The translations under genes and the position numbers were made by a program. Under the pieces are notes generated by a model, which was given only the letters and a program-made list of their open reading frames with translations, did no database searches and was not told where the DNA came from. From Plasmodium malariae (taxonomy: Eukaryota > Apicomplexa > Aconoidasida > Haemosporida > Plasmodiidae), in contig NC_041786.1 in the NCBI RefSeq assembly GCF_900090045.1, positions 1,172,001-1,236,000 on the forward strand: a stretch of 64,000 nucleotides of DNA, in the 5' to 3' direction. Of this stretch, positions 47,425 through 58,039 are shown piece after piece. Each line of letters begins with the position of its first letter. Position 1 is the first letter of the stretch.

Positions 47425-48323
47425 GATTACTTGAAATCGTATTTTTTTATATAATGTTATAACAAAAATATTTTCCCAAATTATTATCTTTATATTACTT
47501 ATTCGTTACTATTTTTTTTTTTTTTCGTGGAATGTTTGTCCAAATTTTAAAAGAAATTACCATCAAGCTGTTTGATAGTCGAACTATTTTATGTTCTCAA
47601 TTTGAAAAGTTCTTTTCAATATGCATATGCACAAATTCCTTTTTAAAAAATATGATCCACAAATGTGTTCATGTATTTAATATATATATATATATGTACA
47701 TATGTATAGATATATTATATTTTTTTTTTTTTTTTGAGGTTACTAAAAGAACGTTTATCTGAAATTATTTGCAAGTTTTAATTTAGTGGTTTGAAATGAA
47801 ATTTATATTCGTCGGTTTTATTAACATATATACGTACATACATACGAACATATATATACGTACATATGCTATGTACACAATGAGTTTCTTTTTTTTCATC
47901 TGACAAACTAATTTTATGCTTTCAAAAGAACATATTTTAAGCGTAATTAAAAATTAACTATTACCTTTAAATACCATTCCTGCGTAGAAAATAATGTTCC
48001 AGTGAATCATTTTTTGATCAGTATAATGGTTACATAGTTATTAAAATGGAGAAAATAAATTTTTTTTTTTTTTTATTAACAAAAATGTACACTCAGAATA
48101 ATTGGTAAAAAAGCGTACAATATTTTATGCGTTGAGTTTTTTTTTTTTTGAAAGTTTGTGCAAAATTTTTTTTCCCCTCCTTGTGCACATTTAAGTAACA
48201 TATAAGCTGTTTAGTTGAATTAAATTTCGGGGCTTTAATAGAAAAAAAAAACATTCTCAAGGACATAAAATTAGGAATTAAAGGAGATTTTCTTCATATG
48301 TTCATATTGTTAAGGAGCCTTTG

Positions 48324-48324
<1 letters not shown>

Positions 48325-48382
<58 letters not shown>
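48325..48382. repeat. (TA)29 dinucleotide tract
   Basis: The longest perfect TA run in the window, in the divergent intergenic region. Shorter ones are at 17831, 22917, 28390, 32245 and 32750. Confidence 0.95.
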
Positions 48383-48388
<6 letters not shown>

Positions 48389-49894
48389 GTATTTTGTATT
48401 TGCGTAAAAGTTTATTTGTCATTTGTTAAGTTGGTGACCGTTCTCTCATATTTGTGCAAACGGAGGGGGGGGAAAAAAAAAGTAAAAATAATTATAATTA
48501 TAATTAAAATTATAATAATATGTATAGTTATTTGATGCAATGTGTTAAATCTTATAATTTTTATAATTAAGCTTTTAATTTCTCCAGGAATATTTTAATT
48601 TGTTAAAATATGATAAGTTTAAAGTAAAACAACAGTAATTTGAATTTCATGGGCGTGTCCATAGTAGTGTTTGTATATGTGTACCACCATGCGCATTCAC
48701 AAACAAGTATGTATAAACGTATATATATGTATGTGTTCGTATATATATATATATATATATATGTTTATATATATATGTATAATTTATATGTTTATATATG
48801 TATGTAAATACATTTTACCATCAACTGTTTGTGACTTTTTCTTACACCTGTTATGCTGTGCGAATAAAAAAAAAAAAAAACATATTTTATTCGCGAGCAT
48901 ACACATCTCTATGAAGTATTAAAAATTTTGTCTTTCAAAAAAATACGTGCGCTATTCGTTATTACATGGATATATATATAAAAACATAATTTTTCTTTTT
49001 ATTTATTTTATTTCATTTTTTTTTTTTTTTTATACTAAGGAATCCTTTTTTAGCTAGGAAGAATACATGCTATCGTAAGTCAATGATGCAAAACTATCAG
49101 CCTTTTTTTCTATTTTTTTTTTTTTTTTCATAAATAAAAAGAAGTGAACAGTAAGCTGTTTTTATTAACAGGACATGTAAATTTTTTATCCAGAAAAAAA
49201 AAAAAAAAAAAACAATGCACGACTTTTTTATTACCTGTTAATATTTTTCGTACATTTGTATTTTCTTTATTTTTTGAATTTACGATGTTTTTTCTTTAAA
49301 AAAAAAAACAAAAAATACTAACATAAAAAAAAAAAAAAAAAGACAATATCCTTTTTTAAGAAAGAAAAATAAGAAAATTCGTAACATTGTTAAATTATTA
49401 TAAAGTGAATAAATTATTGAATATTTTGTGTAATTAAATTCTTTTTACACTTAATGAAAAACGTTTCATTTTTTTGATTGTAATAATAATTATATACACT
49501 TAATGCATCCTTCTTTTTTTTTTTTTATTTGAATTTGCCATAAGAGAGTTCAAAAAAAAAAAAAAAAAAAATCTTTATTAATGAAATGTCTAAATCTTTT
49601 TTGTTCTTTGCAAAATGATATTATGATTAAGGTTTCTTTTTTTTTTTTTTAATTATCTTTTAAAGTTTTCTCCTTTATGCGAGATTTTTTTTTTTTTTTC
49701 CCCCCCACACCCCGTGTGTAATTATATACATATATATATATATATATATATAATCCCACTTTTGCATTTTAAAAAAAAATTGAAAACTTTATTAACCTAG
49801 GAATTCGTGTTTATGAGTAATTCATTTGTGATATGAACGTATTAAGTGCGTAAATTTTTTATTTTACATATATATATTTATATGTACATATATA

Positions 49895-50035
49895 TTCATA
49901 TACATACACATTCATATGCATACACATTCATATGCATACACATTCATATGCATATACATTCATATGCATATACATTCATATGCATACACATTCATATGCA
50001 TACACATTCATATGCATACACATTCATATGCATAT
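49895..50035. repeat. 16-bp tandem repeat (CATTCATATGCATACA)
   Basis: About nine copies with CATATACA/CATACACA variants, each containing the 6-base palindrome CATATG and overlapping ATGCAT. Confidence 0.88.
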
Positions 50036-50746
50036 ACATAAATATTCATTTTTATATACATATATATATATATATATGTATGTATGCGTTTTATACATTT
50101 TGCGGAAACTATTTGAATTTCGCTTATATATATGTTTAAAAAAATATATCTTATTTTTAACATGCTATTTACTACTTATGATATATATATTTACATAATT
50201 TAAAAAAATTAGAAAATGCTTACATTGTGTTTTTTTACCAATTTGCACATACATATGCATATGATACATTTGCTTATATGAATGTAGAATTTTTAATTAA
50301 TGAACTCTGAATACAGTTTACGTATTATATATATGTTATATCTTCCCCTTTATTTTTATGTCTCCATTATCATTTTGTGCTATAATTGACACTGTATTAT
50401 ACCTTATTATGACTTTTTTATATAAGAAGATATTGCTGTTAAAGTACAAATGACAAAGTGAGTGAATAAGCGAATAACAAAGCAAGTAAAAAAGAAAATA
50501 ATAAAATAGGTAACACATTCATCATTTAGTCATATGACAATATTATGCACAAGATATAGAAGATGTTAATCAAAATGGATAACTATTAAGAATATGTAAA
50601 TTTCAGTACGTTTTGGTGAATGCACACAACATATACGTTTGTGCTTGTATATATATGTTTGCATATACATGTGTACGTGCATGTACTTGTATATGTGAGC
50701 ACCCATTTGATGGTATGACGCACACTAATAATAAAACACTGTAACC

Positions 50747-53700
50747 ATGCTTGTTTTAACAGAAAACACATTAGAAAAATTAAATAGCATAAACTATTCG
50801 AGAGGTAGCAAGGTACCATATAAAAGAAACAGCCCACAGTTAAAAGTAATTGCAAACAGAATTACTCCGTACTGCAAGGATACATCAAAATACAAAAGGG
50901 AAATAATAAAAACACGTAAGTTTTTAAAGGACAGTAATAACACAAAATATAGATTTTTATATGCAAGAAAAAATAGAGTTAGTTCAGAACGTAATAGGAA
51001 AACAAAACTTTTTCTTATAAAAAAGAAAAGGAATGCAGTATGTCAATTAGAAAGATTTTCAAAAATTAAAAAGAATAAAAATCAAGTTATAGCAAAAAGA
51101 ATAAATTATAATGTTATCTTAAAAAATTCTGAACATGAAACAAATTCATTTTTATTACATTTAAAAGGAAAAAAAAAAATATTTCCCAGTAGAAGGAGAT
51201 CAAAAATAGACTTATTGAATGTTAGAGAAATCACAGGAGACAAACGGAAAGGTATAAACAGAAAACACTTTTATGATTTATACAAATTAAATAATATTTC
51301 AAAATTAGAACCAAAAACGAATCATAATATAGACAGTAAAGATATTATATGTAATAAGCAGTTTTATAATAAAAAAAAAAAAATAGGCAAGTTGCAGTAT
51401 GTTGATAAAATTCAACAAAATGTAGCACTTGATACGACTATTGTATCTAATAGTAAGCATACTAAAGCGTATGTAAATAGGTATAGGTCAAAGGAGACGG
51501 TTCTTAATAAATACTGTAAACGAAAATTAACCACTAATAGTTTAATGGATTCAATTATTACTCTATCGAATAAATTACACAAGAAAATCGAAAGAAGAAA
51601 AGAAAAAGAAATAGAAAAAGATGGAGAAAAAGAAAAAACAAAACAAAAAAAAAACAATTCTGAATATGAGTACGAACATCAGTTTGAACATGAATATTAT
51701 AAAAATGTACTGCACTATGCAAATAAAATACTGCATGAGAACTGCTATTCCCGGTGCAACTTCAGTTCCAGCATAAACAAAAACGAAATAAAAAAATTGA
51801 AATGCAAATTGAAAAAATACAATGATCTACCAAACTACTATTTTAGAAAACTATTTAAAAATATAGAGTTCAAAAATAAGAAAAATTGTAAAAATGTATG
51901 TAATTCTAGAAGTAATATATGTTGCCACCATAGCGACTGTAATATTCACTATAGTGAAAGGAGCAGTACTCGCCGTAGTGTGCAAAGTAGTTTTCATAAT
52001 GTTTCTCATAGTAGCCTGCGTTGTAGCGATAGCTTTTCCTTGAGTAAACGTATCAACAAGGAAAATAAATGTGCTTGTGATTCCATTAAAGAAAAGGAAG
52101 AATTTCCTACAAGTTCAAAAAATATATATCATAAGCATTATTATTCGGATAATTATTTTTCAGTAAAACGTAAAAGGAAAAAAAAAAAGAAAAAGAAAAA
52201 GAAAAAGAAGAAAATTCATCCATCTTGCAAATCTTTTAAGAATACACATTTAAGTAAACAAGAGAGTTATAATTTACTCGTAACAAAAACAGGTAATAAA
52301 AATATTAAATTTAAACCCATTTTAGGCAGTCAAAAAGTTGGCAGAAGTTGCTCTAAAGAACAATCATTTAAAAAATTGGAAATTATTAATAAAAAGATAA
52401 AATCAAAAAAAAAAAAATTTACAAAAATGGAGATGGTGAACCGCGTGTCTTCCCCCGCACATAAGGGAGTAGATCATGTATCTTATAGTTGTAACAGTTA
52501 CAATAGAAATAGTAGCAGTAGTGCTAGTAGCAATGGTAGTTGTAATAATAAGAGAGTGCGTAACGCAGCTTATAATATGCGTTATTACGATCACTGTAAC
52601 ATTAAAAGTAATTGTACTAATACGTACAATAAAATTAACTGTACTGATAAAAATAAAAATAAAAATAAAAGAGAATTATGTATAACAAATGTTTTAAAAG
52701 ATGGTACTAATATATTTGATAATGATAAATCATCACATGGTATTAAAAAATTTGGAATTATTTTTGTAGATTGTAAGAAGCATATATCCACAAAGGGGGA
52801 ATATATCAACGAAAAGTTAAAAAAAAGCAAAATTGTAGGTTATAATACCCGTTTAGGTAAATTCGGTAATGCACAGAAGTTCTCTAATAATAACGAGGTA
52901 AAATTTAAACAAAAAAATATAGCAGATAATAAGTGTAGCACCTTGAGCGAAAAAATAGGTAAGTTGGACAGTTTAAACGTTTCTGAATATACAGATAATA
53001 AGAGTATAGTTTCACATGTAGCAAACCCTAGTGGTATTAGCAGTGTTAGAAGTAGTAGTCATCATCGTAGTAGTAGTAGTAGTAATACGGACATTAAAAA
53101 CCTTTCTAAGAGTGTCATTAGGAATTACCATAAATGTTTGATGACTAATTCGAATAACAATAGTGACGTTAAAAATGAGGGGAAAATTGAACATAACAGT
53201 GAGGGGAACCATGATAGTTGTAGTAATAGTAGTAGTAGAAATGAAATCAACACAAGTCCTAAGGATATTTTTCCTAATGATACTAGAAATAGTTCCAAAA
53301 ATAGAAACTGTAATAATACATGTATGCATATATTTAATGAATACAATTTTAACATCAATAATGTTAAAAGAAATGATTCATATATTAACATATCTGAAGA
53401 AAATATTAGTAATACAGAGATTATTAATAACAGCACGAATAATAATTACATACGAAGTAGTATCGATAACGATAATTTTAGTAGTGCACATAATTCTTTT
53501 AATAGTTATCTTAAAGACAGAAACGAGGAAAACAGTATTATCTGTAGCTTCAATGGTTTATATAATATGTGTAATAATGTTTCTCTTTATAGAATATCAT
53601 CACAAAATAGTAATGATAAAACTTTAAATGTACACAATACTAAAAATTGTTTTATACGCTTAACTCCTTTGCAGAAGGGCATAAAGATAAAATCCTCAGG

Positions 53701-56700
53701 CAGCGATAATATAGATTCCCCAAAAGAAGAAGCAGAATACAGAGAACACAAGCTAGTTGCGCACAATAAGCAAATTGCCCTTACTGAACAAATTACGTAC
53801 AATAAGCATAATACAGAAGGAAATTCCGAATTAGTAATAGGCAGTTTATCCGAATTAAAAAGCCTAAGATCGAGCACAAACTCTTTATCCAGTAGTGAGT
53901 TACTTAAAACTCCGATATTGTCAAATATAGAAAATAATAAGCTTTATAATTTTGCTAATATTTTTTCCAAAGATATTAAAGATTTTTGTCTTTTAAAATC
54001 AAAACATAAGAGAGAAAAGATATCGAAAAAAACATTCATAATAGAAGAGACTGGAAAGAGACATAGTAATGATATTAAGTTAGTAACACACAATAGTAGT
54101 AGGTTTCATAATTTGTTATTGAATAGAGATATAAAAATGAATAAAAATGAACATGATTTTTTAGTTGATGAATGTTTAATGAAATGTTTGAAAGAAAGTA
54201 CATCAAATTTCAGAACTAATGAAGATTATGAAAGGTATTGTAATGAAGACAAAATATTAAACCCAGATTATATACCCCTAGAATCTAAGAAGCTTGGAGA
54301 AAATTTTTTAAAAAATCAGAAAGACAAATTTTCCTTTTTTTCTAATCAAAATCGTCATTATGAAACGAGTGTAAGTATTGCCGAGTGTGGAAATAGCTGT
54401 TTTAATAATGATAACAGCATTGGTAATAGTAATAGAAACATGAATAGTAAAAACAATAATAGTGGTAATAAAGGAGGATATGTTTTACATAATAATCCTA
54501 AAACAAATTATGGGAATAATATGAAAATTAACATGTACAATAACAATAAGGATTGCATGAATAATATTACTGGTAATTATAATAACAGTAGTAGTTTATA
54601 CAGTAATAATTATATAAACTCTATAAATAGCGAGTACTATTTGAAGAAGAATAATGAACATCATCATAGCAATGACATTTTTATAAAATATTATGAAAAA
54701 TATGCTAATAAAGATAGTGATCAATACGAAGAAAAGAAATTAAATTATACGGATTGTTATGATTTTAAAAATCCATCGCTAATAAATGGATTAAGCAGGG
54801 AAGATAGTTTCGGCTCAGACGAAGACTTAAAAAATGATGAAAATGACAACCATACAGATAACGGTAATGACTTCGAAAACAGCAACAATGGAAAGAACAA
54901 TGATAATAATGTTCAGGATAATGATAATGATATCGACCAAGATAAGGAAAATAACAATGGTCACAATGACGACCTGGATAACGACCACGACCACGACAAC
55001 GACAACGAAATTGGCTTTTTAAAGGACTCGCTAAACTCTTTTGATAATTTAGAGTCTACAGAAAAGAAATATGAAGAAATATTACGAGATTTCAATGGAA
55101 AAATTCCATTACTTCACAAAGTGCTGAAACCCTTAACAGTAAAAAATCGATCTAATAACTTTGACATTTGCCTATATTTGTTACAAAAACATGGAGGAGA
55201 TTTAAACAATGAAGAAAATATATGCATATTGAGGGACAAAGAAATTGTTGAACATAGTGCAATATATGATGCCAAAAAAGGCTGTATAAAAAGTAATATA
55301 ACTAATGTAACAAATATAAAATTATACCACCCCAAGTGGTATAACAAAAAAAAAATTATCGAGAGATTAAAAGAGCAAAGTTGTTATAATCCCTTCACCA
55401 TATTTGGATCAGCACCTAGCTTACTAGATTTTGATGAAGTTTTCGATAAAGATGTATATAACAAATTTGTTTCGAGAAATAGTCGTAAATCTCATTCATT
55501 ATTAAGAATATTAGCTAAACAAAAAGTTATAAGTAATTTAAATGATAAAATAACAGATAAAGAATGGCCGCAAGTACATGCGTATTTAAAAAAAAGATGG
55601 AGTAAAGAAACGAATATAGAACTAAATTGGGCATGTGATCCATTATTATATGAAGAGTTAGAATGGTATTTAAGTACAAATAATGAATATCTCAATATGA
55701 CGGATAAGGTAGCTGATATTGAAGTGTGCTATTGTCCAACCTTAGATCCAAGTTCTTACTATGCATGGAACGACTCAAGAGTTATATACACAAATTTATG
55801 TTATAATAAATCAAAGGAAGATATGGACCCTAACAATTCTATAAAAGAGAAATATATGGTAAACAAAAATTCTGAACTAAAAAATAATGATAAGCAAGTT
55901 TCCTTTAGGAAAAGAGCAAGTGGATGCGAACATCTCATGTTTCAACAAAATGTTATGAAACAAAAGAAGTTGTCAAAAAGGAAGAAAAAATTATTAAAAA
56001 AAAAAAAGAAAAAAATGCTTAAGGAAAAAAATAAAGCATTTACCAATAACAATGATAATGGTAGCAATGCAGGAGGTATCTACAAAGAATCAGCGGATGG
56101 GTACGAAAACAATGGAAAAAATAAATATTATCCCCAAATGCATAATGATGATTATACAGCAAATGATCAGTACATGAATGAGTTAAAAGACGATGATAAA
56201 GAGAACAATAAAAGCTCCTATTATCCAAACATTTTTTTGACAAAAAATAAGAAAAGTGTTTATCAAAGTAAAAATGATTATGAGGAGGAGGATGTTATTC
56301 CGATTATGACTGTAAACACATCACTATATAGAAACAAGTTGGACAATAAATATAACTGTAATAATACTGCATTTGATTATATTAAAAACAAAGACAATAC
56401 AATAAAATTTTTTGCTTCCCCCAAAAAAATAAAAAAAAAAAACTCCATTAAAAAATCTATTAATAATTCAGATTGTTTCTATTTTTTAAATTCGTCTATG
56501 ATTAATTCTGATAATATTTATAACAACAATAATTTTAATAGATTCGATTCGAAGGGTTCGATGGATTGCAATAATTCCGCATCTATTTATAATAAAAGTA
56601 TATTCATTGCAGATAATGTAAGAAATAAGGAAGAAGTAGATTCAAAAAAAAAAATGTTTATTAGCAGCACCAAGGGAAAAAACTTTGACAAAATTTCTCA

Positions 56701-58039
56701 AAATTTTTGTGGAGATTTGGAATATAATGAAAGTAAGTATAACAAGGATAATATATACGAATTTAAAAGTTCTACAAGTGCATATAATATAAATAAAAAA
56801 AATAATTCAAACGACTTTTCTAATAACAGAAACAACTGCAATGATGGTAGTACTTTGGACTATGTCACAAGGAATAATGATAATAATATTACAGGAAATA
56901 ATAATAATAATAATAATACTTTTAATATGATAATCCCAAGTGATACTACAGAACAGTTTCATATGAACAAAAATAAAAACAATTACGTACATAATAGCAA
57001 TGCAAAAATGGATATATTTAGCAATATAAAAATGGACGAAACACTATTTTATAAAAGCAATGAAAATGATAGTACCCGCAACAATGCTAGTGGTAGTAGT
57101 AATAATCCGTATGGTGATAATAGTAATAACATCAAAGATCATAAAGATCATAGAATAAATATTAAGAATAACAACAATAACAGTAATGATACTGCAAAAG
57201 AATTCTTTGGTAAAAGCAATTTCATTGATATAAACTTTTATGATAGAGGACAGATGAAATTTGTCTCGAAGGACTTCAATAATTTACAAAGCGGTGAATT
57301 TTGTAGAAATGAATTTGAAAATAATAGAAACTTTCAAACTATGTTAACAAAACCAAATTTCTCCGAACAAAATCAAGATAAAGAAATATATAACATGGAG
57401 GAATTAAAAGAAAAATATATAAATGTTTGTAAAGAACAACGTAAAGATGGCGATAATAATAATTATCATTTTTTTGAGTGTAGTTATGAGAAATATAATG
57501 ATAATAATTATGGTAATGACAATAATAACAGTAAGATGATGGTGGAATATGTTCATCATAATAAAAATGCTGAAGGTTACACTCAAAAGGAAAATAAAAA
57601 AAAAAAGAAAAACGAAAATATAACTTACGAGTTTGAGAAAAATAACGAAATTATCATGAAAAATATGGGAGGTCTTATTCCAGATCATAATGTACTAAAG
57701 CTAACACAAAAGAACATTGATAGAAAAAATGTGCTAGAAGAAAAAGGTAAAAGTAATACATCTTTATATTCAAAAAAGAAGGATACTGATGTTTCTTTAA
57801 GTACTTTTAATTCCAAAAGATTAAGTAACAGCAATATTAGCGTTAATGAAAACAGAAAAATTAGAAGATACACAAAAAAAATGTGTCAAGAAGATGACAA
57901 CATATCTTTCCAACAATCAGAAAAAAGCAAAGGAAAAAATAATAAGGAAAGTGTTGAAACCCCTTCTAGTCAAACTAGCGAGACTTCAATGTCTAGCGCT
58001 TTCAAAATGGCTACATCTGTTTTTAAAAAATTATTTTAG
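50747..58039 (+). CDS. INCENP: Large Asn/Lys-rich protein with an INCENP-like IN-box (candidate Aurora-kinase activator)
   Basis: Single exon, 2430 residues. The conserved island is at about 1490-1690. It contains HPKWYNKKKIIERLKEQSCY, then NPFTIFGSAPSLLDFDEVFD and, 20 residues on, SRKSHSLL. This follows the IN-box pattern of INCENP: Trp, I-x-x-Q-x-x-Y-x-P, (I/L)FG, LD(L/F)-x-x-(I/V)F, then a basic/Ser motif phosphorylated by Aurora B in other eukaryotes. IN-boxes bind and activate Aurora kinases in the chromosomal passenger complex. A second conserved block follows (KEWPQVHAYLKKRWSKE, CDPLLYEELEWYL) and is not known to me. The N-terminal 230 residues are very basic; the rest is Asn/Ser low complexity. 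The Ser-rich C-terminus ends FKMATSVFKKLF. INCENP normally has the IN-box near the C-terminus; here about 800 residues follow. I am sure of the gene and moderately sure of the family. Confidence 0.85.
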   Translation: MLVLTENTLEKLNSINYSRGSKVPYKRNSPQLKVIANRITPYCKDTSKYKREIIKTRKFLKDSNNTKYRFLYARKNRVSSERNRKTKLFLIKKKRNAVCQLERFSKIKKNKNQVIAKRINYNVILKNSEHETNSFLLHLKGKKKIFPSRRRSKIDLLNVREITGDKRKGINRKHFYDLYKLNNISKLEPKTNHNIDSKDIICNKQFYNKKKKIGKLQYVDKIQQNVALDTTIVSNSKHTKAYVNRYRSKETVLNKYCKRKLTTNSLMDSIITLSNKLHKKIERRKEKEIEKDGEKEKTKQKKNNSEYEYEHQFEHEYYKNVLHYANKILHENCYSRCNFSSSINKNEIKKLKCKLKKYNDLPNYYFRKLFKNIEFKNKKNCKNVCNSRSNICCHHSDCNIHYSERSSTRRSVQSSFHNVSHSSLRCSDSFSLSKRINKENKCACDSIKEKEEFPTSSKNIYHKHYYSDNYFSVKRKRKKKKKKKKKKKKIHPSCKSFKNTHLSKQESYNLLVTKTGNKNIKFKPILGSQKVGRSCSKEQSFKKLEIINKKIKSKKKKFTKMEMVNRVSSPAHKGVDHVSYSCNSYNRNSSSSASSNGSCNNKRVRNAAYNMRYYDHCNIKSNCTNTYNKINCTDKNKNKNKRELCITNVLKDGTNIFDNDKSSHGIKKFGIIFVDCKKHISTKGEYINEKLKKSKIVGYNTRLGKFGNAQKFSNNNEVKFKQKNIADNKCSTLSEKIGKLDSLNVSEYTDNKSIVSHVANPSGISSVRSSSHHRSSSSSNTDIKNLSKSVIRNYHKCLMTNSNNNSDVKNEGKIEHNSEGNHDSCSNSSSRNEINTSPKDIFPNDTRNSSKNRNCNNTCMHIFNEYNFNINNVKRNDSYINISEENISNTEIINNSTNNNYIRSSIDNDNFSSAHNSFNSYLKDRNEENSIICSFNGLYNMCNNVSLYRISSQNSNDKTLNVHNTKNCFIRLTPLQKGIKIKSSGSDNIDSPKEEAEYREHKLVAHNKQIALTEQITYNKHNTEGNSELVIGSLSELKSLRSSTNSLSSSELLKTPILSNIENNKLYNFANIFSKDIKDFCLLKSKHKREKISKKTFIIEETGKRHSNDIKLVTHNSSRFHNLLLNRDIKMNKNEHDFLVDECLMKCLKESTSNFRTNEDYERYCNEDKILNPDYIPLESKKLGENFLKNQKDKFSFFSNQNRHYETSVSIAECGNSCFNNDNSIGNSNRNMNSKNNNSGNKGGYVLHNNPKTNYGNNMKINMYNNNKDCMNNITGNYNNSSSLYSNNYINSINSEYYLKKNNEHHHSNDIFIKYYEKYANKDSDQYEEKKLNYTDCYDFKNPSLINGLSREDSFGSDEDLKNDENDNHTDNGNDFENSNNGKNNDNNVQDNDNDIDQDKENNNGHNDDLDNDHDHDNDNEIGFLKDSLNSFDNLESTEKKYEEILRDFNGKIPLLHKVLKPLTVKNRSNNFDICLYLLQKHGGDLNNEENICILRDKEIVEHSAIYDAKKGCIKSNITNVTNIKLYHPKWYNKKKIIERLKEQSCYNPFTIFGSAPSLLDFDEVFDKDVYNKFVSRNSRKSHSLLRILAKQKVISNLNDKITDKEWPQVHAYLKKRWSKETNIELNWACDPLLYEELEWYLSTNNEYLNMTDKVADIEVCYCPTLDPSSYYAWNDSRVIYTNLCYNKSKEDMDPNNSIKEKYMVNKNSELKNNDKQVSFRKRASGCEHLMFQQNVMKQKKLSKRKKKLLKKKKKKMLKEKNKAFTNNNDNGSNAGGIYKESADGYENNGKNKYYPQMHNDDYTANDQYMNELKDDDKENNKSSYYPNIFLTKNKKSVYQSKNDYEEEDVIPIMTVNTSLYRNKLDNKYNCNNTAFDYIKNKDNTIKFFASPKKIKKKNSIKKSINNSDCFYFLNSSMINSDNIYNNNNFNRFDSKGSMDCNNSASIYNKSIFIADNVRNKEEVDSKKKMFISSTKGKNFDKISQNFCGDLEYNESKYNKDNIYEFKSSTSAYNINKKNNSNDFSNNRNNCNDGSTLDYVTRNNDNNITGNNNNNNNTFNMIIPSDTTEQFHMNKNKNNYVHNSNAKMDIFSNIKMDETLFYKSNENDSTRNNASGSSNNPYGDNSNNIKDHKDHRINIKNNNNNSNDTAKEFFGKSNFIDINFYDRGQMKFVSKDFNNLQSGEFCRNEFENNRNFQTMLTKPNFSEQNQDKEIYNMEELKEKYINVCKEQRKDGDNNNYHFFECSYEKYNDNNYGNDNNNSKMMVEYVHHNKNAEGYTQKENKKKKKNENITYEFEKNNEIIMKNMGGLIPDHNVLKLTQKNIDRKNVLEEKGKSNTSLYSKKKDTDVSLSTFNSKRLSNSNISVNENRKIRRYTKKMCQEDDNISFQQSEKSKGKNNKESVETPSSQTSETSMSSAFKMATSVFKKLF

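Larger units (their letters stand above)
47425..50746. other. Divergent intergenic region between proteasome beta-2 and the INCENP-like gene
   Basis: About 3.3 kb of 5' flank for both genes. It contains the longest (TA)n run of the window (48325-48382), numerous A/T homopolymers (many of 14-20 bases), a G-run (GGGGGGG near 48465) and a 16-bp CATTCATATGCATACA repeat at 49895-50035. No gene was found. Confidence 0.75.

Noticed and set aside
49846..50198. Forward frames of His/Ile/Cys/Met repeats
   Set aside because: Products of the 16-bp CATATGCATACA-type repeat.
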